Shown: positions 44,179-51,996 of the stretch, piece by piece
How positions within the stretch are numbered: the first letter of the stretch is position 1
How the letters are laid out: every line of letters starts with the position of its first letter
Origin: Phenylobacterium zucineum HLK1
GTDB lineage: Bacteria; Pseudomonadota; Alphaproteobacteria; Caulobacterales; Caulobacteraceae
Direction: 5' to 3'
Assembly: GCF_000017265.1 (NCBI RefSeq)
Contig: NC_011144.1
Location: forward strand, 3,140,001-3,204,000
DNA length: 64,000 nt
Made by a program: the position numbers and the translations under genes
Notes under the pieces: generated by a model
Told to the model about the DNA's origin: nothing
What the model saw: only the letters and a program-made list of their open reading frames with translations
The model's database searches: none

Positions 44179-45279
44179 ATGGCCGTTCTGACCGAAGAAC
44201 AGAACATGCTGCGCGATGCGGCGAAGAGCTGGGTGCAGGAGAAGAGCCCGGTCACCGCCTTCCGCAAGATGCGCGATAGCGGCGCCGAGCTGGGCTACGA
44301 GGTCGCCGCCTGGAACGAGATGGCCGAGATGGGCTGGGCCGGGGTGATCGTCCCCGAGGAATACGGCGGCTCGGCCTTCGGCTACCTCTCGATGGGCCTG
44401 ATCCTGGAGGAGACCGGCCGCACCCTCACCGCCTCGCCGCTGCTGGCCTCGGCCCTGGGCGCGGCCTCGGCCCTGATCCTGGGCGGCTCGGACGAACAGA
44501 AGTCCGAATGGCTGCCGAAGATCGCGGCCGGCGAGGTCGTGGCGACCCTGGCCATCGACGAGGGCGCGCACCACCATCCCGAAAAGGCCGAGGCGAAGGT
44601 CTCGGGCGGCAAGCTGACGGGCAAGAAGACCTTCGTGCTGGAAGGCATGGCCGCCGACCTGTTCGTGGTCTCTGCCCAAGGGGACGGGGTCGGGGACGGG
44701 GGCGTCGGCCTCTATCTCGTGAAGGCGAGCGATCCGGGCGTGAAGCGCCAGCGGCTGTCGCTGGCCGACAGCCGCGGCGCGGCCAACGTCACCTTCGACG
44801 GCGCGGCGGCCGAGCCGCTGTCGGGCGGCTTCGAAACCCTCGAGAAGACCCTCGACCGCGCCCGCGCCGGGATCTGCGCCGAGATGCTGGGCGCGGCGAC
44901 CCAGGCCTTCGAGACCACCCTCGACTACCTGAAGACCCGCGTGCAGTTCGGCCAGGTGATCGGCAGCTTCCAGGCGCTGCAGCACCGCGCGGCCAAGATG
45001 TTCACCGAGCTGGAGCTGTCGCGCTCCACCGTCGAGGCGGCGCTGACCGCCATCGACAACGACAGCCCCGACGTGCCCGAGCTGGTGTCGCTGGCCAAGG
45101 CCAAGATGGGCGACACCTTCCACCTCGTCTCGAACGAGATGGTCCAGATGCACGGCGGCATCGGCATGACCGACGCCCACGAGGCCGGCTTCTACCTCAA
45201 GCGCGCCCGCGCCTGCGAAGCGGCCTTCGGCAACCAAGCCTACCACCGCGACCGGTACGCGAAGATCCAGGGGTACTAG
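44179..45279 (+). CDS. Acyl-CoA dehydrogenase, small-subunit type
   Basis: 366 aa, more divergent than the two upstream genes. The central signature is weak (GEVVATLAIDEGAHHH) and the C-terminal region where others have YEGTSEIQ reads CEAAFGNQAYHRDRYA, so the usual catalytic Glu is absent. This is the pattern of the non-catalytic or small partner in heteromeric dehydrogenases (compare the mycobacterial ChsE4-ChsE5 type). It may pair with one of the two upstream proteins. Confidence 0.85.
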   Translation: MAVLTEEQNMLRDAAKSWVQEKSPVTAFRKMRDSGAELGYEVAAWNEMAEMGWAGVIVPEEYGGSAFGYLSMGLILEETGRTLTASPLLASALGAASALILGGSDEQKSEWLPKIAAGEVVATLAIDEGAHHHPEKAEAKVSGGKLTGKKTFVLEGMAADLFVVSAQGDGVGDGGVGLYLVKASDPGVKRQRLSLADSRGAANVTFDGAAAEPLSGGFETLEKTLDRARAGICAEMLGAATQAFETTLDYLKTRVQFGQVIGSFQALQHRAAKMFTELELSRSTVEAALTAIDNDSPDVPELVSLAKAKMGDTFHLVSNEMVQMHGGIGMTDAHEAGFYLKRARACEAAFGNQAYHRDRYAKIQGY

Positions 45280-45300
45280 ACGGCGTCGCGCCGCCTCGCT

Positions 45301-45377
45301 TCGCGGGCTGTTCTCGCTTCGCTCGCCCTCTCCTTAGGTCCTCTCCCTCTCGCTTCGCGGGGGAAAGGAAGGGGGCG
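45301..45377. repeat. Dispersed CTCTCCCTCTCGCTTCGCGG-type intergenic repeat, copy 1
   Basis: 181-bp gap between genes, with pyrimidine-rich blocks and GCTTCGC units. 25 bases at 45340-45364 are identical to 52111-52135. No gene seen. Confidence 0.7.
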
Positions 45378-45460
45378 ATGGCTGGAAATGACCGGGGGTT
45401 GGCCTTTCGGCCGGGGCGGCGGCGGGTAGTCTGGGCGCCTCGGGTCGGGAGGACACCGGC

Positions 45461-46540
45461 ATGGGCGCATGGTCGCGACGCGGTGCGATGGCGGCGGGGC
45501 TCGCCGCCTGCTGCGGGTGGGCCCCCGCGTGGACCCAGGCGAGCCCGGGCGGCGGCTGGGTCTGTCCGCCCTGCGGCTGCGCGGCGGACGGGCGGGTGTT
45601 CGACGCCCCCGGACGCTGCCCCGCCTGCGGCATGGCCCTGGTCCCCACCGCCGACGGCCCGCCCGCGCCGGGCGCCCTGCCCGCAGGCTCGGGCGCCTTC
45701 ACCGTTCCCGGCGGAGCGAGGCGGGAGGACGCCCGGATCACCGTCCACTACCACCGGCCGGCCAGCTTCCGGCCGGACTCCCCCGTCCTGCTGGTGCTGC
45801 CGGGGACGGGGCGCAACGGCGGGCCCTACCGCGACGCCTGGACCCGCCTGGCCGAGGCGCGCGGCGTGCTGGTCGCCGCCCTCGCCTATCCCGAGGACCA
45901 GTACGACTTCGCCGCCTACCACCTGGGCGGGACGGTGCGGAACCTGCGCCTGCCGCCGACCGGCGGGGCGAGCGTCATACGGCTGCGCGACGAGGAGATC
46001 CGGTTCGAGGTTGAGACCGACCGCTCCCGCTGGCTGTTCGGCGACTTCGACCGCGTGTTCGGCGTCCTGGCCGCCGCCGCCGGGGCCAGGCGCGAGCGCT
46101 ACGACCTCTTCGGCCATTCGGCGGGCGGCCAGGTGCTGCACCGGCTGGCCCTGTTCCATCCGACCTCGCGGGCCGACCGCATCGTGGCGGCGAACGCCGG
46201 CTTCTACACCCTGCCCGACCTGAGCCTTGCGCCCCTGCCCGGCCTGAAGGGGACGGGCCTGACCCCGGACGACCTGCGGGCGGCGCTCGCCAGCCGCCTG
46301 ACCGTCCTGCTGGGCGAGGAAGACAACGACCCCGAGGGCGGCGGGACCATGCTGCACACCCCGGCCATCGACCGCCAGGGCCTGCACCGCCTGGCGCGCG
46401 GGCGGACGTTCTTCGAGGCCGGGCGGCGCGCGGCGGCCGGGCTGGACGCGCCCTTCGCCTGGCGGCTCCAGACCGTGCCCGGCGTCGGCCACGACTTCCG
46501 CGGCATGGCCCGGGCCGCGGGCGAGCTGCTGTATCCCTGA
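45461..46540 (+). CDS. Exported alpha/beta hydrolase with an N-terminal metal-binding-like Cys domain
   Basis: 359 aa, GGGAGGAC before the ATG. The N-terminus has a Tat/Sec-like signal (SRRGAMAAGLAACCG). Residues about 32-62 carry C-x2-C-x-C...C-x2-C (VCPPCGCA; GRCPACGMALVP), matching the heavy-metal-binding domain of copper ATPases and CusB-type proteins. The rest is an alpha/beta hydrolase: LLVLPGTGRNGG oxyanion loop, nucleophile in GHSAGG, acid region EEDNDPEG and GVGHDF. This fusion is unusual; esterase or depolymerase activity is inferred. Confidence 0.78.
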   Translation: MGAWSRRGAMAAGLAACCGWAPAWTQASPGGGWVCPPCGCAADGRVFDAPGRCPACGMALVPTADGPPAPGALPAGSGAFTVPGGARREDARITVHYHRPASFRPDSPVLLVLPGTGRNGGPYRDAWTRLAEARGVLVAALAYPEDQYDFAAYHLGGTVRNLRLPPTGGASVIRLRDEEIRFEVETDRSRWLFGDFDRVFGVLAAAAGARRERYDLFGHSAGGQVLHRLALFHPTSRADRIVAANAGFYTLPDLSLAPLPGLKGTGLTPDDLRAALASRLTVLLGEEDNDPEGGGTMLHTPAIDRQGLHRLARGRTFFEAGRRAAAGLDAPFAWRLQTVPGVGHDFRGMARAAGELLYP

Positions 46541-46609
46541 CCCTCATTAGCGCTTGAGCCCGCCGCGCGCCGGGCCTCTGATGGCCTCTCGCGGAGAGGG
46601 AGAAGATCA

Positions 46610-47140
46610 GTGGCGTCGGTGATCCTGAGCGTGAGCGGCAGCGACCGGCCGGGCCTGACCGAGGCGCTGGCGCGCGCGGTGCAGGCCGGCGGCGGCAACT
46701 GGCTGGAGAGCCACTTGAGCCGGCTGGGCGGGCTCTATGTGGGCTCGGTGCTGGTGGCCCTGGACGAAGGCCGCATCGAGGCCCTGCGCGAGGCCGTCCG
46801 CGCCGTGGACGCCGAGGGCCTGGACGTGCGGATCGCGCCCGCGCTGGAGGGGGCCCCGGAGGGCGCGGCCGGCGAGGCCCTGCAGTTCAGCCTGGTGGGC
46901 CAGGACCGGCCCGGCATCGTGCGCCAGGTGACCGGGGCGCTGAGCGGCCTTTCCGTCAACATCGAGACGTTCGAGACGCGGACCAGCGCCGAGCCGCATT
47001 CCGGCGCCCCGCTGTTCCACCTCGAGGCGCGGCTTCGGCTGCCCGCGGGCCTGCCGGCCGACAAGGTGCAGGCCGCCCTGGAGGCGATCTCGGGCGAGAT
47101 CATGGTCGATACGGTGCTGAAGCCGGCGGCCGGGGCGTGA
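46610..47140 (+). CDS. Tandem ACT-domain protein (GcvR-like)
   Basis: 176 aa from a GTG at 46610 with GGAGAGGGAG just upstream. Two ACT domains: residues 1-80 (SVSGSDRPGLTEALARAV) and 90-170 (SLVGQDRPGIVRQVTGAL). GcvR-type proteins sense amino acids and act with a regulator of glycine cleavage; no gcv genes are near, so the partner is unknown. The stop overlaps the next start (GTGA). Confidence 0.85.
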   Translation: MASVILSVSGSDRPGLTEALARAVQAGGGNWLESHLSRLGGLYVGSVLVALDEGRIEALREAVRAVDAEGLDVRIAPALEGAPEGAAGEALQFSLVGQDRPGIVRQVTGALSGLSVNIETFETRTSAEPHSGAPLFHLEARLRLPAGLPADKVQAALEAISGEIMVDTVLKPAAGA

Positions 47141-47535
47141 GCGCCATGCCCGGCGCGGCCGAGACGGTGACCGGCGGCTGCCTGTGCGGCGCCGTGCGGA
47201 TCGCGGCCGCCGGCCGGCCCGACCGCGTCGGCCTCTGCCACTGCCTGGACTGCCGCAAGCACCACGGGGCGCTGTTCCACGCCTCGGCGATCTTCCCCGA
47301 GGCGGCGGTCAGCGTGGAGGGCGAGACCCGCGCGTGGGCCGGCCGCCACTTCTGCCCCCGCTGCGGATCGTCGGTGTTCGGCCGCTCGGGCGCGGAGGTG
47401 GAGGTGAACCTGGGCGCCCTCGATCAGCCCGACCGCTTCCGCCCGACCTACGAGCTGTGGACCGTGCGCCGAGAGGGCTGGCTGCCGGCGTTTCCGGGCG
47501 TGCGGGGGTATCCGCGGGACCGGGAGGGGGGTTGA
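47137..47535 (+). CDS. GFA family (Mss4-fold) zinc protein
   Basis: 132 aa. Cys pairs GGCLCGAVR, CHCLDCRKHHG and FCPRCGSSVF bind two zinc ions in the family first named for glutathione-dependent formaldehyde activation. GTG 47137 is coupled to the previous stop; ATG 47146 is a possible alternative. The true substrate is unclear in most members. Confidence 0.87.
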   Translation: MSAMPGAAETVTGGCLCGAVRIAAAGRPDRVGLCHCLDCRKHHGALFHASAIFPEAAVSVEGETRAWAGRHFCPRCGSSVFGRSGAEVEVNLGALDQPDRFRPTYELWTVRREGWLPAFPGVRGYPRDREGG

Positions 47536-47601
47536 GGGGTGGAAGGGTGAGGGGCGGGCCTTCCCGTTGACCCAGCTAAATCCTTCCCCAGCCAATCTGA
47601 G

Positions 47602-47838
47602 CTAGTTGCGCCAGCTCTGCCTCAACTCACCGTCGAACCACCGCTCGGCGTCTTCCAAGGGCCCCATCGCGGACCGGAACTGGAGGGCCCCAGGGTAGCG
47701 CTCCAAAAGCCAGGAAACGAAGCTCCTGAAGCTGGGATGTTCCCTCTCTCCGGGGGGCTGCGCTCTTAGCCAGTCGTGGCAGAGGCTACGGACAATGCGT
47801 TCACTATCTGACTTTCGCATGAGGAGTGAGAGTACCAT
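47602..47838 (-). CDS. Small hypothetical protein in low-GC island
   Basis: 78 aa. Helical, with SFRSFVSWLLERYPGALQFRS and an acidic/aromatic end (EDAERWFDGEL). Base composition and third-codon positions are visibly less GC-rich than flanking genes. It follows the 289-aa membrane protein by 17 bases on the same strand, so the two are probably co-transcribed. No family recognised. Confidence 0.6.
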   Translation of the reverse strand: MVLSLLMRKSDSERIVRSLCHDWLRAQPPGEREHPSFRSFVSWLLERYPGALQFRSAMGPLEDAERWFDGELRQSWRN

Positions 47839-47855
47839 CAGGCTGCATGATTCTT

Positions 47856-48725
47856 CTATCGATGCAGGTCGGCAGGAATCTCAACCTTCGCCGGTGTGAT
47901 CTGCTGCTCTATGGCGACCTGACGCACGGCATCCATTATCCGCCCGGCTTGTGCGACGGCCCCCTCGTCAGAGTCCTTCTGCTCGAGCGCATCGCGGAGT
48001 GAATGCAATAGTGCTCGCTCCAACTCTTCAGCCAAGTACGGAAATAAACTCGGACCCTGTTGGTCAATGACCTCCGCTTTGTGCGGGAGCGCTTGCTTTA
48101 GCACGTTTGCCATCTCCTTGGGATCGGCGAGCATCTTTCCACCCACGCCACGCTTTACAGCACTCAATTGCACAAGAGGTAGACTTAACAACTGCATATA
48201 CGCAGAACATAAGGCCCACGTAAGATCCGGAATGAAGGGGCGCTCGCTAGCCGCCAGGTATTTGGGAACTTTTAACTCTTCTGCGTTACATACTTTAAGT
48301 ATTGTATCGGCAAACTCCGAAACATTTCTGCCTTCAGACCCGCCCTTCTCGGCGATCTCTAAGAGCTTGTCCATGTGGAGGCTCTCGGCATATTTGCAGA
48401 GAAGCTTCAGGTTTCCCATCTCGGTCACCTGCGCCCAGATTCGTTCTACAGCAAGTATGCGACGCTTTCCCATTTCGACGTGGCGCGTTGCCAAACTAGT
48501 CAGCGCACCGGAACGTAGCGCTTCAAGCTCGGCGGTCCGCTGGCCGAGTTCGGCCTTCAGTGTTTCCTCTTTGCGCCGGAACTCGGCCTTCGACTCCTCT
48601 AGCTTCTCGTCGAAGTGCGCCGAAATCGCGGCCTCTACTGATCGGCGGTACGGGATACTCAGCACAAAGCCGATGATCGCCAGAGCCGCGGAAGACGAGA
48701 TTGCCGGTATCCAATCCATTGGCAC
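47856..48725 (-). CDS. Membrane-anchored coiled-coil hypothetical protein in low-GC island
   Basis: 289 aa from GTG 48723-48725, or 287 aa from ATG 48717-48719. One N-terminal membrane helix (about 5-25, ISSSAALAIIGFVLSIPY), a charged coiled coil (about 30-75), then a helical soluble domain with VERIWAQVTEMGNLKLL. The cytoplasmic domain has no motif I can name. The N-in anchor plus coiled coil plus alpha-helical body is a plan seen in unannotated genes of accessory islands. GC is clearly lower than the rest of the window, a sign of recent acquisition. Confidence 0.72.
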   Translation of the reverse strand: MPMDWIPAISSSAALAIIGFVLSIPYRRSVEAAISAHFDEKLEESKAEFRRKEETLKAELGQRTAELEALRSGALTSLATRHVEMGKRRILAVERIWAQVTEMGNLKLLCKYAESLHMDKLLEIAEKGGSEGRNVSEFADTILKVCNAEELKVPKYLAASERPFIPDLTWALCSAYMQLLSLPLVQLSAVKRGVGGKMLADPKEMANVLKQALPHKAEVIDQQGPSLFPYLAEELERALLHSLRDALEQKDSDEGAVAQAGRIMDAVRQVAIEQQITPAKVEIPADLHR

Positions 48726-48801
48726 AGCTTAGGTCAGCCGCCGACAAAACCAAGTAGGGGTGGAAGCGGCTCCACATGCCTGCCCGCGATGGAGCTTCTA
48801 G

Positions 48802-48849
48802 GTATCCCCAGAACGAAGTATCCGCAGAACGAAGTATCCGCGGAACGAA
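48802..48849 (+). repeat. Three tandem 16-bp repeats
   Basis: Units GTATCCCCAGAACGAA (48802-48817), GTATCCGCAGAACGAA (48818-48833) and GTATCCGCGGAACGAA (48834-48849), in the divergent intergenic region. Each carries GAAC, and the last runs into CGAAC-N5-GTTCG. Confidence 0.92.
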
Positions 48850-48855
48850 CTTTCT

Positions 48856-48870
48856 GTTCGCTTTTTGTTC
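48856..48870 (+). promoter_or_regulatory. LexA-type SOS box upstream of the double terminase-like gene
   Basis: GTTC-GCTTTTT-GTTC, an exact GTTC-N7-GTTC with a T-rich spacer, 23 bases before ATG 48894. TATTTT at 48871-48876 immediately follows and could be the -10 element, so bound LexA would block the promoter. Confidence 0.75.
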
Positions 48871-48893
48871 TATTTTGCGCTAGCCTTGGCGGC

Positions 48894-49586
48894 ATGCCGG
48901 CGCAGCACTGGTTCGAGGGCGAGGGGGAGTGGTGGCCGGCGGTGGACCACCGGGCGGGGTTCCGGGAGACCTCGTGCCACGAGGCGACCTGCCGCGAGAT
49001 CCTGCGGCGGATGGCGCGGGGGATGACGATCAAGGAGATCACCGCCGATCCGGACATGCCCTCGTACGCCACCCTGTTCCACTGGGTGCGGACGTTCGCC
49101 GAGTTCGGCGAGGCGTACCGGGCGCTGCGGGCCGAGCTGGCCGCCGAGCGGCGCGAGCGGTGGGAGGAGAAGCGGCAGGCCAAGGCGTTCTGGGGCCCGC
49201 ACAAGGCCAGGGTGCTGGGCAGGCGCTGGTGGCGGCGCGGGCGGCCCAGCAGCTACACCCGCGCGGCGGGCGAGGCGATCTGCGCCCGGCTGGCGCGCGG
49301 CGAGGCGATGAGCGCCATCAACGCCGACCCGGCCATGCCGTCGAGCAAGGTGGTCTATCGCTGGCTGAGGACCGAGCCCGAGTTCGCGCGGATGGTGGCG
49401 GAGGCGCGGGCCCAGCAGCGCCGGGCCCTGAAGCTGAAGATCCACCTGGCGTCGGACCTGCCGATCCAGGGGACGACCCGGGAGATGCTGGCGCGGGCCA
49501 AGGCCAGGGTGGCGCGGCTGGAGGGCCGGCTGGGGCGGCTGACGCCCAAGGTGTGGGGACGCAGCGAGGAAGAGGGGCTGTTCTGA
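48894..49586 (+). CDS. Protein with two terminase-small-subunit-like (Sf6-type) HTH domains
   Basis: 230 aa from ATG 48894. Two copies of the same helical module: residues about 30-80 (MTIKEITADPDMPSYATLFHW) and about 115-170 (AMSAINADPAMPSSKVVYRW, then RTEPEFARMVAEARAQQ). This is the DNA-binding module of Sf6-like phage terminase small subunits, normally present once. The basic linker (RRWWRRGR) and coiled C-terminus suit DNA binding. No large terminase or other phage gene is near. An in-frame ATG at 48789 exists, but it would place the repeats and SOS box inside the gene. Confidence 0.78.
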   Translation: MPAQHWFEGEGEWWPAVDHRAGFRETSCHEATCREILRRMARGMTIKEITADPDMPSYATLFHWVRTFAEFGEAYRALRAELAAERRERWEEKRQAKAFWGPHKARVLGRRWWRRGRPSSYTRAAGEAICARLARGEAMSAINADPAMPSSKVVYRWLRTEPEFARMVAEARAQQRRALKLKIHLASDLPIQGTTREMLARAKARVARLEGRLGRLTPKVWGRSEEEGLF

Positions 49587-49644
49587 GGGGCGGTCCCCTG
49601 CCCTGCGGCGGGCCCGAGGTGTCGGGCGGCGGCTGCGGGTTCTG

Positions 49645-49706
49645 AGCGGAAGCCCCCTCCACCGCTTCGCGGTCCCCCTCCCCCGGTGGGGGAGGAGGGG
49701 GCGTGC
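49645..49706. repeat. Pyrimidine/purine inverted repeat between genes
   Basis: CCCCCTCC blocks followed by GGGGGAGGAGGGGG, with CGCTTCGCGG inside; another member of the dispersed intergenic repeat type. No gene. Confidence 0.6.
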
Positions 49707-49778
49707 GCGCGGCGACTGATGACAGGGGGTGTCAGCAGCGGCCGGCTATGCCCTCCCCATCAGAGCGGGAGACGGGCG

Positions 49779-50237
49779 ATGGGCGATTTCGGGTTCCAGA
49801 CGGGCGAGTGGCGGGTGCGCCACCGCAAGCTGAAGCACCGGCTGTGCGGGTCGGACGAGTGGATCGAGTTCGGCGGGACCTGCCGCGCGTTCGAGGTGAT
49901 GGGCGGCGAGGCGAACGTCGAGGACAACCACCTGGACGATCCGGCCGGCGCCTACCGCGCCGCCGCCTTCCGGCGCCGGGACCCCGCGACGGGCCGGTGG
50001 TCGATCTGGTGGCACGACGGCCGCTCGGGCGCGCTGGACCCGCCGGTGACGGGCGGGTTCGAGGACGGGGTCGGCACGTTCCTCGCCGAGGACACGCTGG
50101 ACGGGCGGCCGATCCTGGTGCGGTTCGTCTGGTCGCAGATCACGCCGGACAGCGCGCGCTGGGAGCAGGCGTTCTCGCCCGACGGCGGGGCGACCTGGGA
50201 GGTGAACTGGGTGATGCGCTTCGAGCGGACGGCGTGA
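49779..50237 (+). CDS. DUF1579-like hypothetical protein
   Basis: 152 aa from ATG 49779 (GCGGGAGACGGG upstream). One beta-barrel-like domain: FQTGEWRVRHRKL, EFGGTCRAFEVMGG, WSIWWHDGR, and the end WEQAFSPDGGATWEVNWVMRFER, the usual pattern of DUF1579/lipocalin-like proteins. Cytoplasmic; function unknown. Confidence 0.75.
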   Translation: MGDFGFQTGEWRVRHRKLKHRLCGSDEWIEFGGTCRAFEVMGGEANVEDNHLDDPAGAYRAAAFRRRDPATGRWSIWWHDGRSGALDPPVTGGFEDGVGTFLAEDTLDGRPILVRFVWSQITPDSARWEQAFSPDGGATWEVNWVMRFERTA

Positions 50238-50248
50238 GGGGGGCGGCC

Positions 50249-50854
50249 CTACCCCTGCGCCGCGGCGGCCACGAGGCGCGCCCGCTCTTCGGGCGCGAGG
50301 CGCCTCGGTTCGGCCCGGGGCCGGCCGGTGGCCGGATCGAAGAACGGCGTGCGCCGGTAGGAGCCGTCGAACCGCGCCCTGAGGCTCCGCGCGACCACCC
50401 GCAAGTAGACGCCGAGGAACGGCGTGCGCGGCGGCTTCGGCTCGCCCCTGGCGTTGTGGACGAAGCCGAACAGCCGGGCCGGGCCGAAGGCGGCGTCGAG
50501 CGCCGGACCGGCGCCGCCCAGGACCGGCCCCAGGAGCGAGGCGTAGGCGGCCTCCATCACCGGACCCGTGTTGGCGACCGGAGTGTCGCAGCAGGCCGCG
50601 TACCAGCGGATCGGCCCGCGCCCGGTCATGCGCACGCACGCCAGCCGCTCGGCGCCCGTCTCGATCCGGATGGCGCTCGGGACGGTGAGCAGCGCGTGCG
50701 TGCCGCCGCGCGCATCGAGGTCCTCGGCGGGGCGGCCGAGGAGGTGCGCATAGGCCTGGCAGTCGGCGCAGTAGCAGACGATCCGCTCGTGCGGCGCGGC
50801 GGTCTCGACCGTCCCGCGCACCGCGCCGCACCGGCAGGACAGGGGGTAGAGCAT
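50249..50854 (-). CDS. DUF6151 / GFA-like zinc protein
   Basis: 201 aa. CRCGAVRG and CYCADCQAY are GFA-type Cys clusters; a further CCDTP stands where the last zinc ligands lie. The C-terminal 80 residues are extra compared with plain GFA proteins. It is convergent with the DUF1579-like gene. Confidence 0.78.
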   Translation of the reverse strand: MLYPLSCRCGAVRGTVETAAPHERIVCYCADCQAYAHLLGRPAEDLDARGGTHALLTVPSAIRIETGAERLACVRMTGRGPIRWYAACCDTPVANTGPVMEAAYASLLGPVLGGAGPALDAAFGPARLFGFVHNARGEPKPPRTPFLGVYLRVVARSLRARFDGSYRRTPFFDPATGRPRAEPRRLAPEERARLVAAAAQG

Positions 50855-50926
50855 TCACCGCCTCGCGGTCCCGAGAGCGTCGAGGCGTGCCCGCGGGCGT
50901 CGATGCTGTCAACCGGACCGCCGCCG

Positions 50927-51430
50927 CTACGGCCCGCAGGTCCACTGGCCGGGCCAGGCGCTCTCGGCGCCGTCGGCGTCCCGGTAGCCGAGCGTGGCGG
51001 GACGCGGCGGGGACTCGCCGCCGCCGGCGGGCGGGCCGGTGAGCACGATGCGGACCGTCATGCCCCGGCCGGCGAAGGTCGCGCCCCGCAGCATGCCGTC
51101 GAAGCCGCCGGGCGCGGCGAGGCGCTCGGCATGGCCGGCCGCTTTCACCACGCCGAGGGCCGGCGCGTCCGAGGCCACGTCGCCGCGGGCGAGCAGCAGC
51201 ACCGCCCCGTCCGCCCCCGTGAAGCTGCAGACGAGCTCGCCGGGAAGGGCCGCGGCGTCGATGTCCGCAGCTGCGAGGGGCGAGAGCACGATATCCGAAC
51301 CGCCGCCGACGGCCGTCGGGACGGGCGCGCTCGCGGGCGCCGGGGCGGCGGCATCGTCCCGCGAACAGGCGGCCAGGGGCAGGGTCACGGCCAGCACCGC
51401 CGCCAGGGCCGCCCGTCGGAACTTCGTCAT
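50927..51430 (-). CDS. Hypothetical lipoprotein
   Basis: 167 aa from the ATG at 51428-51430. Signal peptide with lipobox LAAC (LPLAACSRD), an Ala/Pro linker, then a beta-rich domain (GELVCSFTGADGAVLLLARGDV) with two further Cys, one near the C-terminus. Family not recognised. Similar in plan but not sequence to the lipoprotein at 53746. Confidence 0.68.
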   Translation of the reverse strand: MTKFRRAALAAVLAVTLPLAACSRDDAAAPAPASAPVPTAVGGGSDIVLSPLAAADIDAAALPGELVCSFTGADGAVLLLARGDVASDAPALGVVKAAGHAERLAAPGGFDGMLRGATFAGRGMTVRIVLTGPPAGGGESPPRPATLGYRDADGAESAWPGQWTCGP

Positions 51431-51565
51431 GGCGCGACTGTGCCGGCGGCGGCGGGCGGCTGTAAAGGCCGGGGCGACGGTTGGAAGCCCGGCGAAGGCT
51501 GGCCTATCGTGGCGCGACGACCCGGCGCCCGGCGCCGGCGAAACCGGACGGAAAGGAGGCCGGCG

Positions 51566-51991
51566 ATGGCCGATCAGCCGAAGCTGCTCTCGGGCGGCAA
51601 TCCGCAGATTCCCAAGGGCGACGGCGACGGGCCCGTGCAGGCCTACATCGCCGCCATGCCGGGCTGGAAGCACGACGTGGGCCGGCGGCTGGACGCCGTC
51701 ATCGCGGGGGCCGTTCCCGGCGTGCGCAAGGCGGTGAAGTGGAACTCGCCCTTCTACGGCGCGCCGGGCGACGAGGGCTGGTTCCTGAGCTTCCATTGCT
51801 TCGACCGCTACGTGAAGGTGGCGTTCCTGAACGGGGCGGCCCTGGACCCGCCGCCGCCGGTGGGCTCGAAGCATCCGAACACCCGCTACCTGCATGTCCA
51901 CGAGGACTGGCGCGAGGACGGGGCGTTCGACGAGGCGCAGTTCGCGGGCTGGGTCCGGCAGGCCGCCGGCCGGCCCGGCGAGCGGCTGTGA
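51566..51991 (+). CDS. DUF1801 domain protein
   Basis: 141 aa, AAAGGAGG before ATG 51566. Core: PGVRKAVKWNSPFYG, FLSFHCFDRYVKVAFLNGA and RYLHVHED are DUF1801 features (YdhG/YdeI-like). Cytoplasmic; function unknown. A second DUF1801 gene follows after an intergenic repeat. Confidence 0.83.
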   Translation: MADQPKLLSGGNPQIPKGDGDGPVQAYIAAMPGWKHDVGRRLDAVIAGAVPGVRKAVKWNSPFYGAPGDEGWFLSFHCFDRYVKVAFLNGAALDPPPPVGSKHPNTRYLHVHEDWREDGAFDEAQFAGWVRQAAGRPGERL

Positions 51992-51996
51992 CGCAT

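Noticed and set aside
48726..48893. The three 16-bp repeats as a small CRISPR array
   Set aside because: Units are directly adjacent with no spacers and no cas genes are nearby.
47602..49586. A prophage remnant
   Set aside because: Only one terminase-like gene with doubled domains; no integrase, capsid, portal, tail or attachment repeat seen.
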